A stretch of 64,000 nucleotides of DNA from Dermabacter indicis (GTDB taxonomy: Bacteria > Actinomycetota > Actinomycetes > Actinomycetales > Dermabacteraceae): NCBI GenBank assembly GCA_001403775.1, contig CYUG01000011.1:271051-335050 (forward strand). The letters are read 5' to 3'. The notes under the pieces are model-generated. The model was given only the letters and a program-made list of their open reading frames with translations. It was not told the DNA's origin and searched no databases. Shown here piece by piece: positions 35,170-45,873 of this stretch. Position 1 is the stretch's first letter, and each line of letters begins with the position of its first letter. Made by a program: the position numbers and the translations under genes.

Positions 35170-37613
35170 GGCTCCAGTGTAGTGAGGTCGGGTGACGTGC
35201 CACGAGAGGGTCCGACGGTTGCCTTGCCTCCACCGATGTCAATCCCCTTGGCGTGCACCCGCACGGGATTGAGAGTCAGAGAATCGAGTTCGTCGAGTTG
35301 AAGGAATGCCGCGGCGAGGGTGTCGATAGCCGCCACGAGCCGGGCGCGACCCTCGGAGCCGCGGGGGGCGTAAGAGTCAAGGACCGGCGCTGCCTGCAGC
35401 TCCTCAAGCATGGCTTCTGCCGTTTCGTGCCTGAGTGGGAGGCGAGCGTAGGAGGCGTCGGCGAACACCTCGTAGGCGATTCCGGTGAGGGCGAGAGTGA
35501 GCACGGGGCCGAGCGCGTCGTCGCGGTCGAAGCGGAGGAAAAGTTCGCCTTCGCTCGCGCGCGTCCGGCGGGAATCGTTGAAGGGGAGCCCGAGGGCCTC
35601 AAGGAGGGCTCCCGTGGCAGGAGTTGGGGTGAGCGCGGCGCGGGCGCCATTGAGCTGAGAATCGGTCAGGGATGGAACAACCGACGCTTGCCGGTTTCGC
35701 TTGACGCGCGAGTGTGCGGCGCGCAGCGACGTCGCGAGGGCCTCGCTCGCGCGCGAAGCGGTGGCGAAAACGGGAGGAAGGCTCGGATCCTCGCGCTGGG
35801 CCGATCTGAGCACGCGCACGCGAGGCTCATCGCTCACGACAACCATGAGGACCTGCACGGCAGAGCCAGAGGCGAGGGTCGCGAGGGCTTGAGCAAGGTG
35901 AACGAGATCCACGCGCTGCGTATCGAGGATTGCGGCAATCACGCAATCGACGCCGCCCGGGGCGGCCATGGCGGTGAAGGCGCGCGACACGAAGCGATCA
36001 TCACCGACGATCGGCACACGGAAGTTTTCGCTTCGCACATCGAGGCCCGCCTCGTGGGCCGCGGCGCGAAGGGTAGCTCCGAGCGCACTCGAATTGGAAA
36101 GGAGCCCCACGCGCGTGCCATGCGCGCGTCCCTCGCGAGAGAGGAGGGCCAGGGTGTCGAGAAAGTGATCGACACTTTCGGTGCGAAGCGCACCTGCACG
36201 ATCGAGGATCTGATTGATCGCGCGATCGGGAAGAGGCGAAGCCTTGCGCGCGGCATCGGCGGGGCCGCGCTCCGGCTCATTGGGCGGCCGGACGATGAGC
36301 ACGGGGACACGCGCGGAAAGCGCCTCGATGTGCGTCACGAGGCGCGCGGGGTCGCCGAGAGATTCAAGGGAAAGCGCAACGAACTCGATATCGTCGTCAT
36401 CGTGCCAGCGTTCGAGCGCGCTCGTAATGGAAAGGTCCGCGCGGTTTCCCGCCGAAAGGAACTCTTTCACGCGAAGACCGCGCGAGTCCGCACCCGCGAG
36501 AATCATCGCGCTGAGCGCCGTTGACTGGCCGGCCATCGCGATCGTTCCCCGCTCGGAGGTGCGTGGCGAGAGCGAGACGTTCAGGGGATTTTCGCCCGTG
36601 CGGAAAAAGCCGAGTGACGACGGTCCAAGAAGACGAATTCCATGTGCACGGGCCTCGGTGACGAGCGCTTCCTGAGCATCGAGGCCTTCCTCGCCCGCAT
36701 CGGCGAAGCCCGCGCTGACCACGACCGCGGCTTTCACGCCGCGCTCCGCAAGAGCCTCGAGAGCCGAGATGCAACGATCGGGGCGCAGTGCGAGAACGGC
36801 GAGATCGACGGGTCCCGGAACATCGGCGATGCTTCCGAAGCTCTTGAGGCCGTTGATTTCGTAGGCCTCGGGATTCACGGGGAAAATTGCGCCGCTAAAC
36901 CCACTCGCGATGAGACCGCGGATGATTTGCGCGCCGACCTGGTCCCTTCGACGGCTCGCCCCGACAACCATGATCGATTTCGCCTCGAACAGCAGCGCCA
37001 TGGATGCCGCCTCGGCTCGGCGCACGCGTTCGCGGCTCGCCGTGAGGGTGGCAGGCGTCGGAGATGTGCTCCATGAGAGGGCCACGGCTCCCTCCTCCAC
37101 CTCGCCTCGCTCAAGATCGAAACCCGCGCGTTCAAGAACGTGGAACATCGCGTCATTGTCCGCGAGGACATCTGCCGTGAACGTGTCGATGTCGACCGAG
37201 CGAGCTACGGCCGTGAGGCGTTCGATGAGGACGGTGCCGATGCCCTGGCCGTGGAGAGTGTCCGTCACGACGCACGCGAGATCGGCGATAGTGGGCGCGG
37301 TGCGGGTCAGTCGTGCGACGCCGACGATGGCCCCTCCTCGCGCCGCAACGAGGGCGATGCGGTCCCGCGCGTCAACACGGGAGAGTCGTTTGAGTTCCTC
37401 GCGTGAGAGGTCGCTCTTCGAGGTGAAAAAGCGTTGATAGCGCGTGCGCGGGGAAAGATCCGCATAGAACGCCTCGAGCGCTCGAGAATCCGTTGCCGCA
37501 AGTGGGCGCACGAGAATGCCCATGCCGTTTGCCGCGCATTCATACGAGGCCCACCACTTGGGGTGAGTCCCATCGTGTGCGCGTCCTTTCGCGCCTCGCT
37601 TTCCTCGTGCCAT
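35166..37613 (-). CDS. GNAT acetyltransferase fused to a degenerate NDP-forming acyl-CoA synthetase (Pat-like)
   Basis: Predicted protein lysine acetyltransferase of 815 residues. An N-terminal GNAT domain (about 29-187) has the acetyl-CoA loop HGQGIGTVL. Then follow a CoA-binding Rossmann domain (ALLFEAKSIMVVGASRRRDQ, about 205-330), two succinyl-CoA-synthetase-like domains and a short ATP-grasp remnant (about 655-805). The SHTG phosphohistidine motif of active ADP-forming ligases is replaced by a stretch around RKASPLPDRA, and the ATP-grasp part is shortened, so ligase activity is unlikely. Salmonella Pat has the reverse order, with GNAT at the C-terminus. The last codons carry one CCGACGGTTGC copy (35212-35222). 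Confidence 0.88.
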   Translation of the reverse strand: MARGKRGAKGRAHDGTHPKWWASYECAANGMGILVRPLAATDSRALEAFYADLSPRTRYQRFFTSKSDLSREELKRLSRVDARDRIALVAARGGAIVGVARLTRTAPTIADLACVVTDTLHGQGIGTVLIERLTAVARSVDIDTFTADVLADNDAMFHVLERAGFDLERGEVEEGAVALSWSTSPTPATLTASRERVRRAEAASMALLFEAKSIMVVGASRRRDQVGAQIIRGLIASGFSGAIFPVNPEAYEINGLKSFGSIADVPGPVDLAVLALRPDRCISALEALAERGVKAAVVVSAGFADAGEEGLDAQEALVTEARAHGIRLLGPSSLGFFRTGENPLNVSLSPRTSERGTIAMAGQSTALSAMILAGADSRGLRVKEFLSAGNRADLSITSALERWHDDDDIEFVALSLESLGDPARLVTHIEALSARVPVLIVRPPNEPERGPADAARKASPLPDRAINQILDRAGALRTESVDHFLDTLALLSREGRAHGTRVGLLSNSSALGATLRAAAHEAGLDVRSENFRVPIVGDDRFVSRAFTAMAAPGGVDCVIAAILDTQRVDLVHLAQALATLASGSAVQVLMVVVSDEPRVRVLRSAQREDPSLPPVFATASRASEALATSLRAAHSRVKRNRQASVVPSLTDSQLNGARAALTPTPATGALLEALGLPFNDSRRTRASEGELFLRFDRDDALGPVLTLALTGIAYEVFADASYARLPLRHETAEAMLEELQAAPVLDSYAPRGSEGRARLVAAIDTLAAAFLQLDELDSLTLNPVRVHAKGIDIGGGKATVGPSRGTSPDLTTLEP

Positions 37614-37619
37614 GTGACG

Positions 37620-37625
37620 ATTCTA
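37620..37625 (-). promoter_or_regulatory. -10 box of the Pat-like operon, leaderless arrangement
   Basis: On the minus strand TAGAAT lies six bases before ATG 37613. No Shine-Dalgarno sequence is present. Confidence 0.5.
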
Positions 37626-37675
37626 CGTTCGTCACCTCCGCCGTATGTGGGATTGACGCTGGCACAATGGTGCGC

Positions 37676-40138
37676 ATGGCCTCACGTACATCCACGCCCG
37701 CTCCGGAGCCGATCAAGGAAAACATTGTCGACATCGACGTCACTAGCGAGATGGAGACATCCTTCCTCGAGTACGCCTACTCGGTGATCTACTCGCGTGC
37801 GCTTCCCGACGCGCGCGACGGGCTCAAGCCCGTCCAGCGCAGGATTCTGTACACGATGGACAACATGGGGCTACGCCCCGATAAGGGACACGTAAAGAGC
37901 CAGCGCGTCGTTGGCGACGTCATGGGCAAGCTCCACCCCCACGGAGACTCGGCGATCTACGACGCGCTCGTGCGCCTCGCGCAAGACTTCAACATGCGTC
38001 TGCCTCTCGTGGATGGCCACGGAAACTTCGGCTCGCTCGATAACGGGCCCGCTGCCGCGCGCTACACCGAGGCGCGCATGGCCAAAGCCGCGCTGCTCAT
38101 GACCACGTCGCTCGACGAGGACGTGGTCGACATGGTCCCGAACTACGACAATCAACTCCTCCAGCCCGAGGTACTCCCCGCGCAGTACCCCAATCTTCTC
38201 GTCAACGGGGCCTCGGGCATTGCGGTGGGCATGGCCACCAATATGGCTCCCCACAACCTCGTCGAGGTCGTCGCGGCCGCCCGCTACCTCCTCGATAACC
38301 CCGAGGCGAGCCTCGAGGACCTCATGCGCTTCGTTCCAGGCCCGGATCTCCCAAGCGGCGGCCGGATCGTGGGGCTCGACGGCATCCGCGACGCTTACGA
38401 GACGGGGCGAGGCACCTTCAAGATCCGTGCAACCACAAAGGTTGAGAACGTCACGAGCCGCAAGAAAGCGATCGTCGTGACCGAGCTCCCCTACCAGGTG
38501 GGTCCAGAAAAAATTGCGGAGAAGCTCCGCGACGCCGTGCAGGCGAAGAAGGTTCAGGGCATCAGCGACTACCAGGACCTCTCCGACCGCAAGAACGGTA
38601 TGCGGCTCGTCCTCACGCTCAAGAGTGGATTCAACCCCGAGGCCGTTCTCCAGCAGCTCTACAAGCACACGCCCATGGAGGATTCCTTCGGCATCAACAA
38701 CGTCGCCCTCGTGAACGGGCAACCGCGCACGCTCGGGCTCAAACCGCTTCTGCGAGTCTTCCTCGATCACCGCATCGACGTCGTGCGCCGCCGCACCGAA
38801 TTCCGTCTCGGCAAGCGTCGCGACCGCCTCCACCTCGTCGAGGGCCTCATCATCGCGATCGTCGACATCGACGAGGTTATCCAGATCATTCGCTCCTCGG
38901 ATACCGTCGAAAGCGCGCGCGAGCGCCTTATGACCGTTTTCGACCTTTCCAGCGCACAGGCCGAGTACATCCTCGAGCTGCGCCTTCGCCGCCTCACAAA
39001 GTTCTCGCGCCTCGAGCTTGAAGCGGAGCGCGACGAGCTCGAACGCGAGATCGCCGAACTCCTCGAAATCCTCTCCGAAGAGGCTGCGCTCCACCGCGTG
39101 GTGAGCAGCGAGCTCCAAGCGGTCGCCGAGGAACACGGGACGCCGCGCCGCACAATCCTCCTCGAAGCCGACGCGGTGAAGGCCAAGGCCTCCCCCGCAA
39201 GCCTCGAAATCGAGGATGCGCCATGCGATGTGCTTCTGTCCGGCACGGGGCTCGTCGCCCGCGTTCCGCGTCGTGATGCCGCCGGCGCGAGCGGGCACAC
39301 GCGTTCCCAGCACGACGTGATCCTCGCGCGCGTGGGCACGACAACGCGCTCCGTGATCGGTGCCGTCACCAACCTCGGTCGACTCCTCCACGTCGACGTC
39401 GTGGACCTTCCCGCACTCGCTCCCTCGGCAGGTTCGTCCTCGATCGCGGGCGGCACGCGCCTCGCCGACATCCTTGCGCTCGACAAGGGCGAAAAGGTCG
39501 TGGGTCTCGTACGTCTCGAGATTCCCGAAGGCGAAACCGATAATGGCGGTATCGCGCTCGGCACCGCCCACGGTGTCGTCAAGCGCGTTAACAGGGATTT
39601 CCCGAAGTCCGATGGTTTCGAGATCGTCACGCTTAAGGACGACGACCGCGTTATCGGCGTCGTCGACATGACCGACGATGCCGACATGGATCTCGCCTTC
39701 ATCACCTCCGCGGCTCATCTTTTGCATTTCCCCGCCGCGGGCGTGCGCGCCCAGGGCCGTGGAGGCTCAGGCGTCGCAGGCATCAAGCTCGGCGAGGGAG
39801 ATACCGTGATCGGTTTTGGGGCTTTCGATGTGACGAAGCCCGGCGAGGTCGTGACCGTCGCCGGCTCGTCGAGCGCCCTCGACGGCGTGCAGTCGGGCTC
39901 GCTCAAGGTCTCCGCCGCTTCGGAATACCCCGCGAAGGGACGCGCGACAGGCGGTGTGCGTTGCCACCGGTTCCTTCGTGGTGAAGACATGCTCATCTCG
40001 GCGTGGATCGTCAATTCTCCCGCGCTCGCGTGCTCGGATGCCGGCGCTCCGATCGACCTCCCCTCCCCCATCGCGCGGCGAGACGGTTCCGGCTCGCCTC
40101 TGACGCTTCCGATCGCGGCGGTTGGTTCGCTCTCGTGA
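37676..40138 (+). CDS. parC: DNA topoisomerase IV subunit A (type IIA topoisomerase, GyrA/ParC family)
   Basis: Breakage-reunion subunit of a type IIA topoisomerase. The N-terminal domain has [15 protein letters not shown], the quinolone region [20 protein letters not shown] with Ser and Asp at the usual positions, and the catalytic tyrosine in [10 protein letters not shown]. About 500 residues of coiled-coil gate are followed by a beta-pinwheel-like C-terminal domain. I choose ATG 37676 (820 residues); ATG 37667 is possible. CACAAT seven bases upstream may be a -10 box. The partner subunit gene lies on the other strand at 41037-43154. I call it ParC from the pairing; a second gyrase would settle the naming. 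Confidence 0.93.
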   Translation: MASRTSTPAPEPIKENIVDIDVTSEMETSFLEYAYSVIYSRALPDARDGLKPVQRRILYTMDNMGLRPDKGHVKSQRVVGDVMGKLHPHGDSAIYDALVRLAQDFNMRLPLVDGHGNFGSLDNGPAAARYTEARMAKAALLMTTSLDEDVVDMVPNYDNQLLQPEVLPAQYPNLLVNGASGIAVGMATNMAPHNLVEVVAAARYLLDNPEASLEDLMRFVPGPDLPSGGRIVGLDGIRDAYETGRGTFKIRATTKVENVTSRKKAIVVTELPYQVGPEKIAEKLRDAVQAKKVQGISDYQDLSDRKNGMRLVLTLKSGFNPEAVLQQLYKHTPMEDSFGINNVALVNGQPRTLGLKPLLRVFLDHRIDVVRRRTEFRLGKRRDRLHLVEGLIIAIVDIDEVIQIIRSSDTVESARERLMTVFDLSSAQAEYILELRLRRLTKFSRLELEAERDELEREIAELLEILSEEAALHRVVSSELQAVAEEHGTPRRTILLEADAVKAKASPASLEIEDAPCDVLLSGTGLVARVPRRDAAGASGHTRSQHDVILARVGTTTRSVIGAVTNLGRLLHVDVVDLPALAPSAGSSSIAGGTRLADILALDKGEKVVGLVRLEIPEGETDNGGIALGTAHGVVKRVNRDFPKSDGFEIVTLKDDDRVIGVVDMTDDADMDLAFITSAAHLLHFPAAGVRAQGRGGSGVAGIKLGEGDTVIGFGAFDVTKPGEVVTVAGSSSALDGVQSGSLKVSAASEYPAKGRATGGVRCHRFLRGEDMLISAWIVNSPALACSDAGAPIDLPSPIARRDGSGSPLTLPIAAVGSLS

Positions 40139-41004
40139 CGAACGCGCGCTTCCCGGATGGCGTGGCACTTCACGAGCGTGAAGGGGCTCGCGTTCTAAGC
40201 GCGCACACCCGCGCCTGCGTGCTCGAGGTCTGCCTCTCGGGAGCCCACGTGACGAGCTGGAGACCCGAAGGACACGGGGAGTCGATGTGGCTCTCCCCTC
40301 TCGCGACGTTCGTGCCCGGCTCCCACATCCGCGGAGGCGTGCCCATCATCGGCCCGTGGTTCGGCCGCGGGATCTCAGGTAAAGAGAACCCGCAGCACGG
40401 CTGGTTCCGGCGTGCGCAGTGGGACCTCGTGAGCGTTGACGTCGATCCCCGCGGAGTCCTCGATGCAACATTCGCCCTTGCGGAGCGCCGCCACGCACCC
40501 GGTTTCGAGGTCGAGTCGGCGCGGCTGCATGTGCGCGCGGGCACAAGCCTCGACCTCAGCCTCACCGTAAGCGCCGGCGAAACGGCACTCGACCTCGAGG
40601 CGGCCTTCCACACATACTTCCTCGTGAGCGACGTGCGCGAGGCACAGCTCGAGGGGCTCGAGGGCGTTCCCTATACGGATGCGGCGCGAGGTCGCGCGGC
40701 AGGCGTCGGAACTGCAACCCACACTTTTACCGCACCCACAGACCTCGTGTTTGAGGCGGCCCCACCGCTCGTGCTTGCTGATCCAGGCGCCGGACGGCGC
40801 ATCGTGATCGAGCAAAGCGGGGCGAGCCGCACGGTCGTGTGGACACCATGGGAGAGGGATGTTGCCGCGTCCGCGGACATTCCCGATGACGAATGGACGC
40901 GATTCGTATGCGTCGAAACCGCGGTAAGCGAAGGCGGCGCGGTGAGGCTCACCCCCGGCGAGGCGCACACTCTCACGGCGCGCTACACCCTCGCGCGCGA
41001 CTAA
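40135..41004 (+). CDS. Aldose-1-epimerase-like / D-hexose-6-phosphate mutarotase
   Basis: Predicted YeaD-type mutarotase interconverting anomers of glucose-6-phosphate, 289 residues from GTG 40135, which overlaps the parC stop (GTGA). The fold shows LEVCLSGAHVTSWRPEGHGE, GSHIRGGVPIIGPWFGRG, the catalytic-site His in NPQHGWFRRAQW and FHTYFLVSD with the second His. VWTPWERDVAASADIPDDEW with a late Glu (VCVETA) is also typical. An open frame extends into parC in another reading frame but is unsupported. The pairing with a topoisomerase has no evident functional reason. Confidence 0.88.
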   Translation: MTNARFPDGVALHEREGARVLSAHTRACVLEVCLSGAHVTSWRPEGHGESMWLSPLATFVPGSHIRGGVPIIGPWFGRGISGKENPQHGWFRRAQWDLVSVDVDPRGVLDATFALAERRHAPGFEVESARLHVRAGTSLDLSLTVSAGETALDLEAAFHTYFLVSDVREAQLEGLEGVPYTDAARGRAAGVGTATHTFTAPTDLVFEAAPPLVLADPGAGRRIVIEQSGASRTVVWTPWERDVAASADIPDDEWTRFVCVETAVSEGGAVRLTPGEAHTLTARYTLARD

Positions 41005-41036
41005 GCCGCGCCGATTGGCCCGCGCGAAGGGGCTCC

Positions 41037-43154
41037 CTATGCGTCGATCCTCTCAACGTCGAGCTCCTCGGCGCCCTCGACGATGAACTGCTTGCGCGGT
41101 GCAACCTCGGAGCCCATGAGAAGCTCAAACACACGATCCGCCGATTCCGCATCCTGGATGGTCACGCGTCGAAGAAGGCGCTGCGAAGGGTCCATGGTCG
41201 TATCCGCGAGCTGATCGGCGTCCATCTCACCGAGGCCTTTGTAACGCTGGATGGGTTCCTTGTAGCGCTTCTTCGAGCGTTCAAGCTTCTTGAGCAACTG
41301 GTGCAGCTCTTTCTCCGAGTACGTGTACACGAACTCGTTCTTCTTCGCACCACCGTGGATGATTTCCACGCGGTGCAGCGGTGGTACAGCCGCGTAAATG
41401 CGGCCCTCCTCGATCAGGGGGCGCATGTAGCGATGGAACAGCGTGAGAAGAAGCGTGCGGATGTGGGCACCGTCAACATCGGCATCGGTCATCATGACGA
41501 TCTTGCCGTAGCGGGCCTGCTCGATATCAAACGTGCGGCCAGAGCCCGCGCCAATGACCTGGATAATGTTCGCGCACTCGGCGTTTCTTAGCATGTCCGT
41601 GATCGATGCTTTTTGCACATTGAGAATTTTGCCGCGGATCGGCAAAAGCGCCTGGAACTCGGAGTCACGCGCGCTCTTCGCCGTGCCGAGCGCGGAGTCG
41701 CCCTCAACGATGAACAATTCGGAGCGATCGATCCCGGTGTGGCGGCAATCCGCAAGCTTCGTTGGCATCGTCGAGGATTCGAGCGCGTTTTTGCGGCGCG
41801 AAACTTCCTTGTGCATACGCGCAGCGATGCGCGCACGCATCTCGCTCACGACTTTATCGACGACGAGCGCGGCCTGCTCCTTTTCGCCTTTCTTGGTCGA
41901 GCTGAGGAAGGCTCCAAGCTCGCGCTCGACGACCTTCGCGACGATCTGACGGGCGGCGGGAGTGCCGAGCACCTCCTTCGTTTGGCCCTCGAACTGCGGC
42001 TCGTCGATGCGCACGGTCACGACGGCGGTAAGCCCCGCGAGCGTGTCGTCCTTCTCGATCTTTTCCTTCTTCGAGTTGAACTTCACGCGGCGCGACTGCG
42101 CATCGACGGCCTTGCGGATCACCTTCGCGAGCGCCTGCTCGAAGCCAGTGACGTGCGTGCCGCCCTTCGGGGTCGAGACGATGTTGACGAAGCTGCGCAC
42201 GGTCGTGTCGTAATCCGCGCCCCAGCGCAGGGCGATATCGACGTCGCACATACGCTCGACGTCCTTGGAAACCATGCGTCCGCTCTTATCGAGAACGGGC
42301 ACGGTCTCGGTGTATTCTCCCGTGCCACTCAAGCGGATCACATCGGTGATCTTCTGATCCTTCGCGAGGTATTCGACGAACTCGGAAATACCGCCCTCGT
42401 AGTGGAAAACGGTGCGCTCGCTTTGTTCGGGAGCGCGCTCCTCGCGCTTATCGAGCAGCACAATTTTGAGGCCCGGCACGAGGAAGGCCGTTTGACGGGC
42501 GCGGCGCTGGATCTCGTCGAGAACGACGTGCGCGCCCTTGATGAAGATTTGCGGGTCCACCCAGTAGCGCACGCGCGTACCCGTCACGCCGCGCTTGACT
42601 TTGCCGACCTCGCGGAGAACGCCTGCACCCTCGAACTGGGTAAAGGGCGCTTCGGGATGTGGCTCATTGTCGTCGTCGAACGTCCCCGCGATGCCACGTT
42701 GGAAACTCATGGCGTAGGTCTTGCCACCGCGGTCGACCTCGACGTCCATGCGAGACGAAAGCGCGTTGACGACCGACGCACCGACACCGTGGAGGCCGCC
42801 CGAGTTGGAGTAGGAGCCGCCGCCAAACTTACCGCCGGCGTGAAGCTTCGTGTAGACCACCTCGACGCCCGTGAGACCGGTGCGCGGTTCTTTATCAATC
42901 GGCACACCACGAGCTTTATCGCGCACTTCGATCGAACCATCTGGGTGCAGAATTACCGTGATCTCGTCGCCGAATCCGCCGAGGGCCTCATCGACCGCGT
43001 TGTCGAGGATCTCCCACAGGCAGTGCATGAGGCCGCGCGAGTCGGTCGAGCCGATATACATGCCTGGGCGTTTGCGCACGGCCTCGAGCCCTTCGAGGAC
43101 CTGGAGGTTCGCTGCGTCGTAGGCTGCCGTCTGGGAGTTTATCTTCTGTGCCAC
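41037..43154 (-). CDS. parE: DNA topoisomerase IV subunit B (GyrB/ParE family)
   Basis: ATPase subunit of the type IIA topoisomerase. GHKL motifs are EILDNAVDEALGG, the DKARGVPI segment and GLHGVGASVVNALS. The TOPRIM domain has VEGDSALGTAKSARDSEFQA and MMTDADVDGAHIRTLLLTLF, and the C-terminus GLGEMDADQLADTTMDP. The length, 705 residues, fits ParE and lacks the long GyrB insertion. It begins with GTG 43154, with TAAAAT six bases upstream. It converges on the parC-mutarotase pair with a 32-bp gap. Confidence 0.96.
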   Translation of the reverse strand: MAQKINSQTAAYDAANLQVLEGLEAVRKRPGMYIGSTDSRGLMHCLWEILDNAVDEALGGFGDEITVILHPDGSIEVRDKARGVPIDKEPRTGLTGVEVVYTKLHAGGKFGGGSYSNSGGLHGVGASVVNALSSRMDVEVDRGGKTYAMSFQRGIAGTFDDDNEPHPEAPFTQFEGAGVLREVGKVKRGVTGTRVRYWVDPQIFIKGAHVVLDEIQRRARQTAFLVPGLKIVLLDKREERAPEQSERTVFHYEGGISEFVEYLAKDQKITDVIRLSGTGEYTETVPVLDKSGRMVSKDVERMCDVDIALRWGADYDTTVRSFVNIVSTPKGGTHVTGFEQALAKVIRKAVDAQSRRVKFNSKKEKIEKDDTLAGLTAVVTVRIDEPQFEGQTKEVLGTPAARQIVAKVVERELGAFLSSTKKGEKEQAALVVDKVVSEMRARIAARMHKEVSRRKNALESSTMPTKLADCRHTGIDRSELFIVEGDSALGTAKSARDSEFQALLPIRGKILNVQKASITDMLRNAECANIIQVIGAGSGRTFDIEQARYGKIVMMTDADVDGAHIRTLLLTLFHRYMRPLIEEGRIYAAVPPLHRVEIIHGGAKKNEFVYTYSEKELHQLLKKLERSKKRYKEPIQRYKGLGEMDADQLADTTMDPSQRLLRRVTIQDAESADRVFELLMGSEVAPRKQFIVEGAEELDVERIDA

Positions 43155-43160
43155 GCCCCG

Positions 43161-43166
43161 ATTTTA
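43161..43166 (-). promoter_or_regulatory. -10 box of parE, leaderless arrangement
   Basis: On the minus strand TAAAAT lies six bases before GTG 43154; no ribosome binding site is present. Confidence 0.55.
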
Positions 43167-43305
43167 GGTGGGCGGGCTGCTCTTTCTGTGGATTTGAGAC
43201 TCCGACGGCTCCCCCGCGTTAGGCGTGCCACAGGTGATTGCGCTGCGAGCGAACCGGGGCGGGCACTGCTCGCTTCGCGCGCGCGTGGGGACCACAATGG
43301 GGGGC

Positions 43306-43509
43306 ATGGAAACGATGCTTGAAGAACGCACTTTGACCGCGCACGATCGCTGCGATCGCTGCGGCGCTCAGGCCTACGTCAAGTTCGAACTTGAAGTGGG
43401 CGGCGAGCTCCTCTTCTGCGCCCACCACGCACGCGCCAACGCTGAGGCACTCGAAGGAATCGCGACCCGCGTTGTCGACGAGACCGAGCGCCTCGCCGCC
43501 GAACAGTAG
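43306..43509 (+). CDS. DUF7455 small zinc-binding-type protein
   Basis: Protein of 67 residues conserved beside sigA and parE in Actinobacteria. The core TLTAHDRCDRCGAQAYVKFE followed by LLFCAHHARAN shows C-x2-C and C-x2-H, a probable small zinc site. The start is ATG 43306 or 43315; CACAAT seven bases before 43306 may be a -10 box, as at parC. Function is unknown. A terminator follows 45 bp after the stop. Confidence 0.88.
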   Translation: METMLEERTLTAHDRCDRCGAQAYVKFELEVGGELLFCAHHARANAEALEGIATRVVDETERLAAEQ

Positions 43510-43553
43510 CGCGCACAAGCCGCCGGTACGCCGGTGACTCCCCGCCTGAGTAC

Positions 43554-43585
43554 GTGGCCGCACCCTGCAGGGGGCGGCCACTTTT
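43554..43585 (+). terminator. Intrinsic terminator of the DUF7455 gene
   Basis: GTGGCCGC and GCGGCCAC form an outer 8-bp stem, with an inner CCC/GGG stem after a one-base mismatch, followed by TTTT. Confidence 0.75.
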
Positions 43586-43600
43586 GGCATTCTGAAACGA

Positions 43601-43640
43601 CGAACTGTCCGCGTTCATCCATGTGAACGCGGGCAGTTCG
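43601..43640 (-). terminator. Hairpin terminating sigA
   Basis: Positions 43601-43617 and 43624-43640 form a 17-bp stem with one G-U pair and a six-base loop, 19 bp beyond the sigA stop. The U-run on the minus strand is weak (GTCGTTTC). Confidence 0.7.
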
Positions 43641-43658
43641 CTCAATGTTCAAAGAGTT

Positions 43659-45185
<1,527 letters not shown>

Positions 45186-45262
45186 AGGCTTCCTTCAGTT
45201 GGGATCCGAGGGTGGCGTGCGGGCTCGGCTCTCGCACCGTGTGGCAGGCGGGCGAATCGCGC

Positions 45263-45289
45263 ACGGACCGTACAATTATAACGGCCCGT
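45263..45289 (-). promoter_or_regulatory. sigA promoter: TATAAT bracketed by two ACGG-N-CCGT palindromes
   Basis: The minus strand carries a perfect TATAAT (plus-strand positions 45275-45280), about 90 bp before the sigA ATG. ACGGACCGT (45263-45271) and ACGGCCCGT (45281-45289) lie on either side, 18 bp centre to centre. No clear -35 hexamer is present, so an activator or an extended promoter may be needed. The palindromes would cover the -10 box if bound. Confidence 0.55.
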
Positions 45290-45313
45290 ACCCCCGATCT
45301 ATTCCACGTGGGA

Positions 45314-45739
45314 CTAGTCCTTTGTCACGAGAACGGGGCTCGGCGACTCGAGAAGCAGCCGTTTCACGGTCTGGCCGAGCATGAGCCTCCCCACCGGCGC
45401 ACTGCGGCGAAGGCCAATCACGATAAGGGTCGCCTTTTCCTCGCGCGCGACACGCAGGAGAAAGTCGCCAATGTCGCGAGAGCTTTCCGTCCCGGCTTCG
45501 CGTACGCGCACGTCGAGAGTCTCGAGGTAGGCACGCTCGTCGTGGCTCATCTCTGCGGCGACACGGTTGATCGCCTCGTTCACTTCCTCGACATCGGCGG
45601 AACGGGAGCCGTCGAGCGGGTCGGAATACGGAAACGAGGCCACGAGCAGATCGCGGTCGGTCATGGCAACGTCGCGGATCGCGGCCTTGAGAGCGGCGTC
45701 CCCCTGGGAGGTTGGGGCGTAGGCAGCAACGACAACCAT
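45314..45739 (-). CDS. Universal stress protein family (UspA)
   Basis: Soluble alpha/beta protein of 141 residues from ATG 45739, which follows AAAGGAACGCC; the frame opens further upstream without support. It shows the nucleotide-binding tail VIGLRRSAPVGRLMLGQTVK followed by RLLLESPSPVLVTK, close to the ATP-type GX2GX9G(S/T) motif. The single domain and small size suggest a homodimer. It lies upstream of sigA on the same strand but sigA has its own promoter. Role presumably in stress or dormancy; partner unknown. Confidence 0.9.
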   Translation of the reverse strand: MVVVAAYAPTSQGDAALKAAIRDVAMTDRDLLVASFPYSDPLDGSRSADVEEVNEAINRVAAEMSHDERAYLETLDVRVREAGTESSRDIGDFLLRVAREEKATLIVIGLRRSAPVGRLMLGQTVKRLLLESPSPVLVTKD

Positions 45740-45873
45740 GGCGTTCCTTTCGACGGGTAGCGCGCGGGGCGCAGCGGCAGCGCGCGCGGCACTCAATGCT
45801 CGTGCGCGTCAAGTCTAGTCATTGTGCGCGCCCCTCGTCACGCGCACACGCCCGGCCACTCGAAACCCCTCCC

